Positions 44,927 through 56,978 of a stretch of 64,000 nt of DNA are shown here, piece by piece. The stretch is from Novosphingobium jiangmenense (lineage in GTDB: Bacteria > Pseudomonadota > Alphaproteobacteria > Sphingomonadales > Sphingomonadaceae). Location of the stretch: positions 248,001 through 312,000 of the forward strand of contig NZ_JADQDC010000004.1 in NCBI RefSeq assembly GCF_015694345.1, in the 5' to 3' direction. The notes under the pieces are model-generated. The model made no database searches. It had not been told where the DNA came from and saw only the letters and a program-made list of their open reading frames with translations. The stretch's first letter is position 1. Every line of letters begins with the position of its first letter. The position numbers and the translations under genes were made by a program.

Positions 44927-47900
44927 ATGAACTTCCAGAACATCTCGGCCTGGTGCATCCGCAACCCGGTCGTGCCGATCGTGCTGTTCCTCGGGCTGAC
45001 GCTCGCGGGGCTGGTGTCCTTCATGCAGATGAAGGTCCAGGACAATCCCGACATCGAATTCCCGGTCGTCATCGTCCAGATCAGCCAGCCCGGCGCTGCA
45101 CCGACCGAAATCGAGAACCAGATCACGCAGCGCGTGGAATCGGCTGTCCGTTCGATCGCCGGCGTGGACACGCTGACTTCGACCGCATCGGAAGGCAGCA
45201 GCCAGACCCAGGTCCAGTTCAAGATCGGGCAGGACATCAATGCCGCGGTCAACGAGGTCAAGAACCAGGTAGACCAGATCCGTTCGGACCTGCCCGAAGG
45301 CATTCTCGAGCCGCAGGTGTTCAAGGTCGAAACCTCGTCGAACCCGATCGCCTATTACGCGGTCCAGGCCGACGACATGACCATCGAGCAGCTCTCGTGG
45401 TTCATCGACGACACGATCGCCAAGCGATTGCTGACGGTGCCCGGCATGGCCGAGGTCAGCCGCTCGGGCGGGGTGAACCGCGAAATTGCGGTCACGCTCG
45501 ATCCGATGAAGATGAAGGCGCTTGGCGTGACCGCAAGCCAGGTCAACGCGGCACTGCGCCAGGTCAACATCAACGCTGCCGGCGGCAAGACCGAAGTTGC
45601 CGGTTCGCGCCAGTCGGTCCGCGTGCTGGGCAACGCCAAGTCTGCCTACGACCTGTCACAGACCGAGATCGCCCTTTCCGGCAATCGCACTGTCCGCCTC
45701 GCCGACGTTGCCGATGTGCGCGATTCCTACAGCGAACTGACATCCATCGCGAAGTTCAACGGCAAGGGCGTCGTGACCTTCTCGTTCTCTCGCGCGCGCG
45801 GCGAATCCGACGTCTCGGTCTACGACGGCGCGCTCAAGGAAATGAAGAAGATCGAGCAGGAGCAGGGTGGCAAGATCCACTTCGAGTTGCTGTTCACCTC
45901 GGTAAACTACACCAAGGACCAATACCGTTCGTCTATGAACGCGATGGTCGAGGGCGCCGTGCTGGCGGTCGTGGTGGTGTTCCTGTTCCTGCGCGACTGG
46001 CGCGCGACGATCGTCTCGGCCCTGGCCATCCCGCTGTCGTCGATCCCGACCTTCTGGGTGCTGGACCTGATGGGCTTCACGCTCAACCAGATGTCGCTGC
46101 TGGCGCTGGGTCTGGTAGCGGGGGTGCTCGTCGACGACGCGATCGTCGAGATCGAGAATATCGTCAGACACATGCGAATGGGCAAGACCGCCTATCAGGC
46201 GGCCATCGATGCCGCTGACGAGATCGGTCTGGCGGTCGTTGCGACCACGTTCTCGATCGTGGCGGTGTTCTTCCCGGTTGCGCTGATGCCGGGCGTGTCG
46301 GGCCAGTTCTTCAAGAACTTCGGCCTTACCGTGGTCATCTCGGTGCTGTTCTCGTTGCTTGTCGCGCGCATGATCACGCCGATGATCGCGGCCTACTTCC
46401 TGCAGGCCCATGGCGAGGCCGAGCACGGCGGCGGGCCGTGGATGGACAAGTACATGAAGGTGCTCGGCTGGTCGCTCGATACGTCGAAGGCCAAGGCCTA
46501 CCGCGCCGAACATCCGCGCCGTCGCTTCCGCGCGCGCTTGCGCGATCACCGCCTGTGGATGATGGGCATCGGCGTGGGCGCATTCGCCCTGACGCTGATC
46601 ATGTTCGCGTCGATCCCGGCCCAGTTCTTCCCCGACGCAGACAGCGATTCCAGCACGGTCACCATCGAGATGGTGCCGGGCACGACGCTGCAGCAGACCG
46701 AGCGCAAGGTTGCCGAAGTGGTTGCCTTGCTGGCCAAGCAGCAGGAAGTCGAATCCCAGCTCGCCTCGGTGCGCGAGGCGCGCGCCAACATCTATGTCAA
46801 TCTCCGGCCGGACCGGAAGCGCACGAGCCTCGATTTCGAGCGCGAGCTGACACCACAGCTGCAGGCAATTCCCGACATTCGCGCGAACTTCCAGGCGCAG
46901 GGCCCCGGCGGCCCGGGTGGTGGCTCGGGCCGTCCGATCAGCATCATGCTGGCCGGCTCCGATCCGGACCAGTTGCAGAAGACCGCGCAGACCCTTGTCG
47001 ACCAGATGAGCGCTCTGCCCTTGGTCGTGGCCCCGCGCATCAGCGCCGACTTGCGCCGTCCGGAAGTGATCATCAAGCCGCGGCTCGATCTCGCGGCGAA
47101 CCTCGGCGTCAACACCCAGACACTGAGCCAGGTGATCCGTATCGCCACGCAGGGCGAGATCGACCAGAACAGCGCGAAGTTCTCGCTGTCCGATCGTCAG
47201 GTGCCGATCCGGGTGAAGCTTCCCGAATCCTCGCGCCGCGACCTCTCGACCATCGAGAACCTGCCGGTTCCGACGGCTTCCGGCGGGTCGGTGCCGCTGT
47301 CACGGGTGGCCGAGATCGGCTTCGGTTCAGGCCCGACCCAGATCCAGCGCTACAACCAGAGCCGCCGCGTCTTCGTGGGTGCCGACCTTCCTCCGGGAGT
47401 GGTCAAGGGCGATGCCATGGCCGCGATCATGAAGCTGCCGGTGATGCAGAACCTGCCGCAGGGCGTGTCCAACACCGCGGCCGGCGAAGACAAGTTCCAA
47501 GCCGAGCTGATGAAGAACTTCGTCATCGCCGTCGCCTCGGGCATCCTGCTCGTGTTCTCGGTGCTGGTGCTGCTCTATCACCGCTTCATCTCGCCGCTGG
47601 TCAACATGGGGTCGCTGTTCCTCGCCCCCCTTGGCGGCCTGATCGCGATCTGGCTGATGGGGCAGGCGCTGTCGTTGCCGGTGTTCATCGGCATCCTCAT
47701 GCTGTTCGGCATCGTCGCGAAGAACTCGATCCTGCTGATCGATTTCGCGATCGAGGAAATGGCGACCGGCAAGGACAAGCTCGCCGCGATCACCGAGGCG
47801 GGTCACAAGCGTGCCCAGCCGATCATCATGACCACGGTGGCAATGGTTGCGGGCATGATCCCGACGGCGGTCTCGGTTGGCAGCGACGGCGGGTGGCGGG

Positions 47901-48130
47901 CGCCGATGGGCGTTGTGGTGATCGGCGGCCTGACCCTGTCGACCGCGCTCACGCTGCTGATCGTGCCGGCGGGCTTCAGCATTGCCGATGGCATCGAAAA
48001 GCGGATCGGACCATGGCTGGCCCGCAAGGTGCTCGGCCATGAACCATCGGCGGGAGCAACGGCGCCCGCGCAGCCGGTCATCTCCGCGCATCGGAACGAA
48101 CCGCAGCACGAGGCATTTCCGGCGGAGTGA
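44927..48130 (+). CDS. RND efflux permease (HAE-1 type)
   Basis: 1067 aa with 12 TM helices in two halves and large periplasmic loops. The proton-relay motif is seen as [14 protein letters not shown] in TM4; the porter-domain repeats ([26 protein letters not shown]) are typical of multidrug pumps. Adaptor upstream, DUF445 gene overlapping downstream by four bases (GTGA). The C-terminus carries an Ala/Pro/His tail. Substrate is unknown. Confidence 0.96.
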   Translation: MNFQNISAWCIRNPVVPIVLFLGLTLAGLVSFMQMKVQDNPDIEFPVVIVQISQPGAAPTEIENQITQRVESAVRSIAGVDTLTSTASEGSSQTQVQFKIGQDINAAVNEVKNQVDQIRSDLPEGILEPQVFKVETSSNPIAYYAVQADDMTIEQLSWFIDDTIAKRLLTVPGMAEVSRSGGVNREIAVTLDPMKMKALGVTASQVNAALRQVNINAAGGKTEVAGSRQSVRVLGNAKSAYDLSQTEIALSGNRTVRLADVADVRDSYSELTSIAKFNGKGVVTFSFSRARGESDVSVYDGALKEMKKIEQEQGGKIHFELLFTSVNYTKDQYRSSMNAMVEGAVLAVVVVFLFLRDWRATIVSALAIPLSSIPTFWVLDLMGFTLNQMSLLALGLVAGVLVDDAIVEIENIVRHMRMGKTAYQAAIDAADEIGLAVVATTFSIVAVFFPVALMPGVSGQFFKNFGLTVVISVLFSLLVARMITPMIAAYFLQAHGEAEHGGGPWMDKYMKVLGWSLDTSKAKAYRAEHPRRRFRARLRDHRLWMMGIGVGAFALTLIMFASIPAQFFPDADSDSSTVTIEMVPGTTLQQTERKVAEVVALLAKQQEVESQLASVREARANIYVNLRPDRKRTSLDFERELTPQLQAIPDIRANFQAQGPGGPGGGSGRPISIMLAGSDPDQLQKTAQTLVDQMSALPLVVAPRISADLRRPEVIIKPRLDLAANLGVNTQTLSQVIRIATQGEIDQNSAKFSLSDRQVPIRVKLPESSRRDLSTIENLPVPTASGGSVPLSRVAEIGFGSGPTQIQRYNQSRRVFVGADLPPGVVKGDAMAAIMKLPVMQNLPQGVSNTAAGEDKFQAELMKNFVIAVASGILLVFSVLVLLYHRFISPLVNMGSLFLAPLGGLIAIWLMGQALSLPVFIGILMLFGIVAKNSILLIDFAIEEMATGKDKLAAITEAGHKRAQPIIMTTVAMVAGMIPTAVSVGSDGGWRAPMGVVVIGGLTLSTALTLLIVPAGFSIADGIEKRIGPWLARKVLGHEPSAGATAPAQPVISAHRNEPQHEAFPAE

Positions 48131-49443
48131 CCGCCGAATTGCCTCACCCTGCCGAACCACCCGTTTCGGCCACCAGCGGCCCCGGCCGCCCGATACCGAA
48201 GCGCGCCGGACAATCGCCTGCGGATCGTGCCCGGCGCATGCGGATCGTCGCGACCTGCCTGCTTGTCGCAATGGCGCTGATCTACATCGTCACGCGTCGT
48301 CTTGAAGGCCTGCACCCGGCGCTCGGCTTCGTCCGGGCCTTTGCCGAGGCGGCCATGGTCGGCGGCCTGGCTGACTGGTTTGCGGTTACCGCCTTGTTCC
48401 GCCACCCGCTCGGCCTGCCGATCCCGCACACCGCGATCATTCCCGAGAACAAGGACCGCATCGCCGATACGATGGCCGCGTTCCTGCAGGCCAACTTCCT
48501 GACTCCGCAGGTGGTCGCCCGTCGCATGGGTGCGGTGAATGCCGCTGCCGCTGCCGGTGCGTTCCTTGCCGATCCCCGGACGGGCGAAAGCCGACTGCGG
48601 GACGGAGCGGCGGGATTGCTGGCCGACGTCCTCGAATCGCTCGATCCCGAAGAGCTTGGCGGGCTGGCCAAGGGGGCCTTGCGCTCACAACTGGAGAAGC
48701 TCGATCTCGCGCCGCTGCTGGGGCAACTGCTCGGTGCCGCGATAGCCGATGGCCGGCACATGCCGGTGATCGAAAGCCTGATCCGCAAGGCGGCGGAGAC
48801 GATCGAGGCCAATGAGCCGCTGATCCAGTCAACCATCCACGAGCGGGCGAACACCATCCTGCGCTGGACCGGGCTCGACGAGAAGCTCGCCAACGCCATC
48901 CTCGATGGCCTCTACAAGCTGCTGGCCGAGACGCTGGTGGTTCCCGACCATCCCTTGCGCCGGAAGATCGAGGAAGGCCTCAAGACGCTCGCGCATGATC
49001 TGGTCCACGATCCGGACATGAAGGCCAGGGTCGAGCGCATGAAGCGCGAGGTGCTCGCCAATCCCGCGTTCGGCCGCTGGCTCGACGGAATGTGGGAACG
49101 CGGCCGCGCGCGTCTGTTGCAGGTTGTGCGCAATCCGAAAGGGGCGCTCGGCGGGCAGTTCGGGGCGAGTCTGGCAGAACTCGGTCAGGCACTGCAGCGG
49201 GACGTGCGCCTGCAACAAGTCGTCAACCGCTTTGCCCGGCGCACGCTTGTCGGCATTTCGACCCGCTACGGAGCCCAAATCGTCCGCCTCGTTTCGGAAA
49301 CGGTCAAACGCTGGGATGCCAGGACCGTAACCGATCGCATCGAAGGCGCAGTCGGCCGGGACCTCCAGTTCATCCGCATCAACGGAACGCTGGTGGGCGG
49401 GCTTGTCGGCCTTGCATTGCATGGGCTCGATGTGCTGCTCTGA
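48127..49443 (+). CDS. DUF445 family membrane protein
   Basis: 438 aa from GTG 48127, overlapping the pump stop. One N-terminal TM (RIVATCLLVAMALIYIV) and the family core GLADWFAVTALFRHPLGLPIPHTAIIPENKDRIADTMAAFLQANFLTP, then long amphipathic helices and a C-terminal hydrophobic segment (GTLVGGLVGLALHGLDVLL). DUF445 (YjiN) proteins are inner-membrane and uncharacterised. Downstream GNAT gene follows after 4 bases. Confidence 0.9.
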   Translation: MTAELPHPAEPPVSATSGPGRPIPKRAGQSPADRARRMRIVATCLLVAMALIYIVTRRLEGLHPALGFVRAFAEAAMVGGLADWFAVTALFRHPLGLPIPHTAIIPENKDRIADTMAAFLQANFLTPQVVARRMGAVNAAAAAGAFLADPRTGESRLRDGAAGLLADVLESLDPEELGGLAKGALRSQLEKLDLAPLLGQLLGAAIADGRHMPVIESLIRKAAETIEANEPLIQSTIHERANTILRWTGLDEKLANAILDGLYKLLAETLVVPDHPLRRKIEEGLKTLAHDLVHDPDMKARVERMKREVLANPAFGRWLDGMWERGRARLLQVVRNPKGALGGQFGASLAELGQALQRDVRLQQVVNRFARRTLVGISTRYGAQIVRLVSETVKRWDARTVTDRIEGAVGRDLQFIRINGTLVGGLVGLALHGLDVLL

Positions 49444-49447
49444 CGCG

Positions 49448-49975
49448 ATGACCACGATCACTACCGAACGCCTGATACTGTCGGTGCCCGGCCGCGAGGA
49501 CTACCTGCTGCTGCGCGATCTCGTTGCCGATCCCGAGGTGCACCGCTTTCTCGGCCCCCGGCCAGACGATCCGACCACCGACATGTTCTCCCGCGCGATG
49601 CGCGCGGCCGGATGCTGGCATCTCTACGGCTACGGCCTCTTTCTGGCACACGAACGGACTTCCGGAGCCTTTGTCGGACAGCTCGGCGTGTTCCATTCGA
49701 TGCGCGGCTTCGGCAAGGGCATGGACGATGTCGTCGAGGCCGGCTGGATCGTGGCGCGAGAGCACTGGGGCAAGGGCTATGCCGCGGAGGGGATGCGGGC
49801 TGCGCTGGACTGGTTCGACGCCACGCACGACGCAGTGCGCGTCGCCTGCATGATCGAGCGGGGTAATGATGCCTCGGTCTCTCTGGCTGCAAAGCTCGGG
49901 TTCGTTCGATATGGCGAGCATGCGCTCGACGAGGACACCGTGGTCGATCTGTTCGAAAGGATCAGGCCGGGCTGA
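49448..49975 (+). CDS. GNAT family N-acetyltransferase
   Basis: 175 aa from ATG 49448. RimJ/RimL-like GNAT fold: ITTERLILSVPG at the N-terminus, GWIVAREHWGKGYAAEGMRAAL (acetyl-CoA pyrophosphate loop, R/QxxGxG/A as HWGKGYA) and a NDASVSLAAKLGFVRYGE end. It transfers an acetyl group to an unknown amine. The end converges with, and overlaps by 14 bases, the hybrid kinase gene on the other strand. Confidence 0.9.
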   Translation: MTTITTERLILSVPGREDYLLLRDLVADPEVHRFLGPRPDDPTTDMFSRAMRAAGCWHLYGYGLFLAHERTSGAFVGQLGVFHSMRGFGKGMDDVVEAGWIVAREHWGKGYAAEGMRAALDWFDATHDAVRVACMIERGNDASVSLAAKLGFVRYGEHALDEDTVVDLFERIRPG

Positions 49976-51641
49976 CCTGTCCGCGGTCTTCGGTTGCGCC
50001 ACTCGCAATCAGGCTCGCGGCCCTGCGTTGCAGGTCGTCGATCAGGAACGGTTTGGTCAGCACGTCGGTCCCGAGTTCGACTTCGGAGCCCTTTTGCAGC
50101 ACCACGCTGTCGGCATAACCGGTCACGAACAGGACGCCGAGTGCGGGAATGCGCCGGCGCGCTTCGTCTGCTACCTGACGGCCGTTGAGCCCGCCGGGCA
50201 GGCCGACGTCGGTGATCAGCAGATCGATCGCGGGATGCCGGTCGAGCATGGCCAGCGCAGAAGCCCCGTCTGCAGCTTCGATGCATTTCATGCCGATCAA
50301 CTGCAACCCGTCGATCATCATCATGCGCACGCTTGGCTCGTCATCGACCACCAGCACGGTCGCGCCGATCTGCCCATCAAGTGCGCCCACGACCGGTTCT
50401 TCGGCCGTTGCATCGGTGCAACCTTCGTGCCGTGGCAGATAGATTCGCACCTGCGTGCCCAGCCCGGGGGTGGACCGGATGCGCACCAGCCCGTTGCTCT
50501 GGCGGGCAAAGCCGTAGACCATGGACAGGCCTAGACCAGTTCCCTTGCCTGTCGGCTTCGTCGTGAAGAACGGCTCGAACACGCGGTCGAGATCTTCGGG
50601 CGGGATGCCGACGCCCGTGTCTCCGACCGTGATGGTTACATAGTCGGCAGGCGCAAGCCCACGCTTGCGAGCGCCTTCCTCGTCGAGGGTCACGTTGCCC
50701 GTCCAGATCGACAGCTGCCCGCCGTCCGGCATGGCGTCGCGGGCGTTGATGCACAGATTTAGCAGGGCGTTTTCGAGCTGGTTCGCATCGACCAGCGCTG
50801 GCCACAGGTCCGGATCAAGTTCAACGCCGACCGAAATCGCAGGCCCCATCGTGCGCCGCACCAGATCGATGAAGTCTGCCACGAGCTGGTTGGCGTGGGT
50901 CGGTCGGGGAGACAGGGTTTGCCGCCGCGAGAATGCGAGCAGCCGATGGGTCAGGGCTGCAGCGCGCTGTGCCGCGCCAAGGCCCACATCGACGTAACGG
51001 TTGACCTCGTCGAGCCTCCCCTGAACCAGACGACGTCCGATCAGTTCGAACGCGCCGGTGATTCCGGCGAGCAGGTTGTTGAAATCGTGCGCGAGACCGC
51101 CGGTCAGCTGGCCTACCGCTTCCATCTTCTGCGCCTGGCGCAGGGCGCTTTCGGCATGTTCGCGTTGCGCAAGGGCATCGGCCACCCGCTGCTCGAGCGT
51201 CTCGTTGAGCTGGTGCAGTGCCCCTTCCGCGCTGACGCGCTCGGTCACGTCCTTGAACAGCACGGCGACGAGCCGGTCCTCGAAGGTGCCGATCCGGAAC
51301 GAGGAGACCTCCAGGTGACGCCCTGTCACCACCAGTTCGTTGCGGAAGCGGATCGGTTCGCCGGTTTTCAGGACCTTGCCGTAGAAGGCGATCCAGTCAT
51401 CCGCCTCGTCGGGCACCATCTGGCGCAAGTACTGTCCGACCACGTTGGGAATGCCGGTATGCCGCTCATAGGCCGGATTGGCGAGCACATGGACATAGTC
51501 GCTCAAGGGACCGTGCGGGCCATCGAGAAACTCGATGACGCAAAAGCCGTCTTCCATGTTCTCGAAGAGGATGCGGTAGATCTCGCGGTCGATCGCCGCT
51601 GCCCGGGATGAGGGACGCGCCGCCGCAAAGCCGTCCTTCAT
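49962..51641 (-). CDS. Hybrid histidine kinase (PAS-HisKA-HATPase-REC)
   Basis: 559 aa from ATG 51641; start not strongly defined. A PAS domain (~25-145, [15 protein letters not shown]) leads to a HisKA region with the phospho-His in [14 protein letters not shown], an HATPase_c (N box [18 protein letters not shown]1 [11 protein letters not shown]2 [12 protein letters not shown]) and a C-terminal receiver with Asp in [11 protein letters not shown]. No TM is seen, so it is a cytoplasmic sensor. No response regulator is adjacent; its own REC may relay to a phosphotransfer protein. Convergent with the GNAT gene. Confidence 0.92.
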   Translation of the reverse strand: MKDGFAAARPSSRAAAIDREIYRILFENMEDGFCVIEFLDGPHGPLSDYVHVLANPAYERHTGIPNVVGQYLRQMVPDEADDWIAFYGKVLKTGEPIRFRNELVVTGRHLEVSSFRIGTFEDRLVAVLFKDVTERVSAEGALHQLNETLEQRVADALAQREHAESALRQAQKMEAVGQLTGGLAHDFNNLLAGITGAFELIGRRLVQGRLDEVNRYVDVGLGAAQRAAALTHRLLAFSRRQTLSPRPTHANQLVADFIDLVRRTMGPAISVGVELDPDLWPALVDANQLENALLNLCINARDAMPDGGQLSIWTGNVTLDEEGARKRGLAPADYVTITVGDTGVGIPPEDLDRVFEPFFTTKPTGKGTGLGLSMVYGFARQSNGLVRIRSTPGLGTQVRIYLPRHEGCTDATAEEPVVGALDGQIGATVLVVDDEPSVRMMMIDGLQLIGMKCIEAADGASALAMLDRHPAIDLLITDVGLPGGLNGRQVADEARRRIPALGVLFVTGYADSVVLQKGSEVELGTDVLTKPFLIDDLQRRAASLIASGATEDRGQVSPA

Positions 51642-51737
51642 GGTCGGGTCAGTTCGACGGGGCCGGGCTGCACGCAGTTCATCCCGCAAAGAACGCAGTC
51701 CGTCGCCAGTTGTTCCCGCTTTGCATCCTGCCGATAC

Positions 51738-51770
51738 GAAAAAGGCCGGGAAGATCGCTCCTCCCGGCCC
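51738..51770 (-). terminator. Terminator after groEL
   Basis: Read on the minus strand, GGCCGGGA...TCCCGGCC forms an 8-bp GC stem with a ten-base loop, and ends in CCTTTTTCG. It lies 29 bases beyond the groEL stop. Confidence 0.9.
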
Positions 51771-51798
51771 AATTCGTGTCAGCGTGAGCTGCTTGGAC

Positions 51799-53472
<1,674 letters not shown>

Positions 53473-53494
53473 TCAGGAAATCCGGAAGGTCGGC

Positions 53495-53782
53495 TCAGCC
53501 GATCACGCCCAGGATGTCCGATTCCTTCATGATCAGCAGGTCTTCGCCCGAAACCTTGACTTCGGTGCCGGACCACTTGCCGAACAGGACGCGATCGCCG
53601 ACCTTGACGTCGAGCGGAGTGACGGTGCCGTTCTCGGCGCGCGCGCCGGTGCCGACGGCGACGATTTCGCCTTCAGCGGGCTTTTCCTTGGCGCTGTCGG
53701 GGATGATGATCCCGCCGGCAGTCTTTTCCTCGGCCTCGACGCGGCGTACGAGCACGCGATCGTGCAGCGGACGGAATGACAT
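53495..53782 (-). CDS. groS: Co-chaperonin GroES
   Basis: 95 aa from ATG 53782 ([34 protein letters not shown]). The mobile-loop region and the C-terminal [17 protein letters not shown] match the family. First gene of groESL. A perfect-spacing CIRCE operator lies 38 bases upstream of the start, so HrcA repression is expected; hrcA itself is not in the window. Confidence 0.98.
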   Translation of the reverse strand: MSFRPLHDRVLVRRVEAEEKTAGGIIIPDSAKEKPAEGEIVAVGTGARAENGTVTPLDVKVGDRVLFGKWSGTEVKVSGEDLLIMKESDILGVIG

Positions 53783-53819
53783 AGGGTTGCTCCCTCTTCC
53801 AAGTTGCAAAAATTGAGGC

Positions 53820-53846
53820 TTGGCACTCTCAAGGGGAGAGTGCCAG
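53820..53846 (-). promoter_or_regulatory. CIRCE operator of groESL
   Basis: TTGGCACTC-N9-GAGTGCCAG has the exact 9-base spacer and 7 of 9 positions per half matching CIRCE (TTAGCACTC-N9-GAGTGCTAA). It is placed just downstream of the predicted promoter. HrcA binds CIRCE to repress groESL at normal temperature. Confidence 0.92.
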
Positions 53847-53853
53847 CGGGCGG

Positions 53854-53882
53854 CATATGGGTGCCTGCCAAGGTAGCGTCAA
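53854..53882 (-). promoter_or_regulatory. Predicted sigma-70-type promoter of groESL
   Basis: On the minus strand TTGACG, a 17-base spacer and CATATG; the -10 lies 8 bases before CIRCE, so the operator covers the start of transcription. Confidence 0.75.
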
Positions 53883-53934
53883 TGGGTGTGGCGCAGATTC
53901 TTTTCGCGCCGATGAACAAACCGGCAAAGCGCTT

Positions 53935-55311
53935 TCAGGCAGGCAGGAGTCCCAGTCTTGCCCGGTTGCGCCAGCGCCAGTGCATCAGGCCGGCGACGAA
54001 GATGAGTCCGACGAGCAGGCCGAACCACACCCCGAGCCCGCCGAAACGGGTAAGCAGTCCGAGCCCCAGCGCCGTGCCGACGCCGGGCACCCAGTAGCCG
54101 AAGATCGCGATCAGCATCGGCACCCGCGTGTCCTGCAGCCCGCGCAGCATGCTCGCACCGACGGCCTGGGCGCCATCGAACAGTTGGAACGCGGCTGCCA
54201 CCATCATGTACAGCACGGCAAGTTCGACCACCCGGGCGTTTTCGATGGCACTCGGGTCGATGTAGAGCTGCAGCAGCTGGTGCGGGAACAGTAGCATCAC
54301 GCCGGCAGACAAGGCCATGAAGCCGATGCCGAGTTGGGTGGCGACCCTCCCGGCCAAGGTGATGGCGGCGTTATTGCGCGCTCCGAAGGCAAGGCCGACG
54401 CGGATCGTTGCGGCCTGCCCGACCCCGAAGGGGACCTGAAACGCGATGGCCGCGAACTGCAGCGCCAGCGTATGCGCGGCGAGCTCGGTCTCGCCGATGC
54501 GGCCCATCAGAAAGGCCGCGCCGTTGAACATGCCGGCCTCGGCAATGATCGTGCCGCAGATCGGCAGGCCGATTCTGAGGACATCGCCGAAGCGCTGCCA
54601 TTCCGGTTTCCACCATCGGCCGAGCAGGCGGTAGCGGTGGAGGCGCCGATCGAAGCGGATGACCAGCATGAATGCCACCAGCATCGCCGTGCTGGTGACC
54701 ACGCTGGAGATCGCCGAGCCGAGCAGGCCGAGTTCCGGCGCGCCGAAGTGCCCGAACACGAAAACCCAGTTGCCCAGCGCGTTGATCGCCACCGCCATGC
54801 CGGTGATGGCCGTGCCGATGCCGGGGCGGCCCAAAGTCGCGACCACGGTGCGCAGCAGTGCGGCCAGTACTGCCGGGATCGCGGCCCACATCAGGACTTG
54901 CAGGAAGGGAACCGCCCGCGCGATTACGCCCGGATCCTGCCCGGTCACGCGCATCAGCGGTCCGCCGAGCAAGCACACGCCGATCGCCAGGAAAGATGCC
55001 AGAAGCCCGGCCCAGGCCGCCATCCGCACCGTACGGCGCACTTCACGGATAGCATGGCGACGGCGTCCGAGTTCGGCGGCAATCAGCGGCGATGCCGCAC
55101 CGACCAGGCCCGACAGGCTCCATATCAGCAGCCCGAACAGCGAAACCGAGAGCGACGATGCGGCCAGCGCCTCCGGCCCGAGGCGTGCGACGAACACCAC
55201 GTCCACCGCGAAGACCGCCATCTGCAGCAGGTTTGCGCCGACCAGCGGCGCTGCCAGGCGCAGCATCGCGCGGAGCTCGTCGATCCATTTGTGCGGCGGT
55301 TGTTCAAACAT
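53935..55311 (-). CDS. MATE family multidrug efflux transporter (NorM type)
   Basis: 458 aa from ATG 55311 (MFEQPPHKWIDELRAML). Twelve TM helices in two pseudo-symmetric halves, each opened by the MATE segments LRLAAPLVGANLLQMAVFAVDVVFVARLGPEALAA and RIGLPICGTIIAEAGMFNGAAFLMGRIGE. Exports cationic drugs with Na+ or H+ antiport. Conserved acidic residues (D near VDVVF) are intact. The gene diverges from a sensor-kinase gene across 298 bases. Confidence 0.93.
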   Translation of the reverse strand: MFEQPPHKWIDELRAMLRLAAPLVGANLLQMAVFAVDVVFVARLGPEALAASSLSVSLFGLLIWSLSGLVGAASPLIAAELGRRRHAIREVRRTVRMAAWAGLLASFLAIGVCLLGGPLMRVTGQDPGVIARAVPFLQVLMWAAIPAVLAALLRTVVATLGRPGIGTAITGMAVAINALGNWVFVFGHFGAPELGLLGSAISSVVTSTAMLVAFMLVIRFDRRLHRYRLLGRWWKPEWQRFGDVLRIGLPICGTIIAEAGMFNGAAFLMGRIGETELAAHTLALQFAAIAFQVPFGVGQAATIRVGLAFGARNNAAITLAGRVATQLGIGFMALSAGVMLLFPHQLLQLYIDPSAIENARVVELAVLYMMVAAAFQLFDGAQAVGASMLRGLQDTRVPMLIAIFGYWVPGVGTALGLGLLTRFGGLGVWFGLLVGLIFVAGLMHWRWRNRARLGLLPA

Positions 55312-55609
55312 GGGACGGGTCGTGTAGGCCGGAGCACGCGCGAAGGAAAGCGCTTGGTCTGCGAGTCGTGCCGGGCGCTGCAGCAGCAGTGAGGAAGCCG
55401 CCAGGACTGCACCGAAGTCTGCGGGCAAGATCGCAAGGTAATGAAAAACGGCTGTTTTCCGTTGGCAAGTGTCACAAAAGATGTCCGCGTCGCCGCAATG
55501 GTTGACCCGTCGGTCGGCGAGTGACAGCGTTTCCGGAATGGAAGGGTTCGGCCAGTTGGCAAGCAGGATGCGCGTGGGGCGCAGTCCGGCAAGACGATCG
55601 GCGGGCGGC

Positions 55610-56956
55610 ATGGGCCGCCTGCGCGCGTGGCTTGAGTCGCATCCTCCGCATGGGCCGAACCTGTCCCGTCTTGCCGTCCGCGCCGCAACGCTGCTGCTGG
55701 TGCTGGCAGCGGTGCAGGCAGTGGCCAGCCTCGCGTTCTACGATGTCATCGACAAGGAGACCCTGCGCGAGGATCACGCGCGGCGCGTGGCCGAACTGCT
55801 GGTCGTCAGCAACCGGCTGCATGAGCTGCACCCGGAGGCGGTGGGCTCGACCATGAGCACGAGCCATCTCGAAGTGGCGCTCGCGAACTCCCCCCACGCG
55901 ATTCCGGGCCGCGATGCCGAGGCCGTCGCCGAGATAAGGGGCTATATCCTGCGCTGGGAGCCGACGCTGGCGGGCCAGCAGCTGATGCTCGGGCTGGAGC
56001 CGTCCCGTCTCGGTTATGGCAATCTCGTGGGCGCGATGCGCCTGCGCGACGGGCACTGGCTGAACTTCCGCTCGCGCGATGTCACGTCAGGTTGGCCGAT
56101 CGCGTTGCGCGCGACAGTACTGACTTTGATCACCGCCGTGGTCGGCTTCGCCCTCTCGCTCTGGTCCTTGCGGATCATTACCCGTCCCTTGCGTGAACTG
56201 ACGGACGCTGCCGATGCGATCGGCAAGGGGCAGGTGGTGCCGGTGCGCGAAAGCGGCCCGGACGACTTGCGCAGCCTCGCCCGTTCGATGAACGCCATGC
56301 AGGAGCGCATCGCCGCCATGCTCGAGGACCAGGCGCGCTCGTTCGAGGCGATCAGCCACGATATGCGCACGCCGCTGTCGCGCGTGACCATCGCCGCCGA
56401 CCTGATCGACGATCGCGAGATTTCAGAGCTGGTGCGCGATGCGACCGGCGAGATGGAAGCGATGCTGATGTCGCTCCAGCGCTATCTGCGCGCGCAGCAT
56501 CTGGCACCCGAACCGGTCACCATCGACCTCGGCCTCGCCGTTACCGATCTCGTGCTGGGCGGGTTCCCCGACAGGGCTTCGGTCGAGGTCGTGCCGGGCG
56601 CAGTCGTCCAGACCTGGCGCGAGCCCGTGCTGATGGCCCTGCATCCGCTGATCGCCAATGCCGTCCACTACGGCGGCAAGGCGAGGGTCAAGGTCGAAAC
56701 GGATGCCAACGGCCGCTGGCACGTCCTGATCGCGGACGATGGGCCGGGCATATCAGAAGATCAGTTCGAGCGGATCCTGGCACCCTTCTACCGTATCGAC
56801 GATGCGCGGGCGCGCGACACGGCAGGCTTCGGCTTGGGCATCCCCACGGCACACCGGCTGCTGCAGCGTTTTGGCGGCGAGTTGTCCTTCGCCCGCAGCG
56901 AAAGCGGCGGGCTGCTGGTGGACGTGCTGGTGCCGATTGCGGGCGATATCCCCTAG
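55610..56956 (+). CDS. Membrane sensor histidine kinase (EnvZ-like layout)
   Basis: About 448 aa from ATG 55610 (ATG 55538 would add 24). Two TM helices (~19-39 and ~162-184) flank a short periplasmic domain, followed by HAMP (~185-240), HisKA with the phospho-His in SHDMRTPLSRV and HATPase_c (GFGLGIPTAHRLL G box, DDGPGISEDQ). No response regulator gene is adjacent on either side, so it is an orphan. It sits divergent from the MATE transporter, a possible hint to the regulon but not proof. It ends 22 bases before the convergent 2-TM gene stop. Confidence 0.87.
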   Translation: MGRLRAWLESHPPHGPNLSRLAVRAATLLLVLAAVQAVASLAFYDVIDKETLREDHARRVAELLVVSNRLHELHPEAVGSTMSTSHLEVALANSPHAIPGRDAEAVAEIRGYILRWEPTLAGQQLMLGLEPSRLGYGNLVGAMRLRDGHWLNFRSRDVTSGWPIALRATVLTLITAVVGFALSLWSLRIITRPLRELTDAADAIGKGQVVPVRESGPDDLRSLARSMNAMQERIAAMLEDQARSFEAISHDMRTPLSRVTIAADLIDDREISELVRDATGEMEAMLMSLQRYLRAQHLAPEPVTIDLGLAVTDLVLGGFPDRASVEVVPGAVVQTWREPVLMALHPLIANAVHYGGKARVKVETDANGRWHVLIADDGPGISEDQFERILAPFYRIDDARARDTAGFGLGIPTAHRLLQRFGGELSFARSESGGLLVDVLVPIAGDIP

Positions 56957-56978
56957 GAGCCCGACCGGCCGACCGGTT

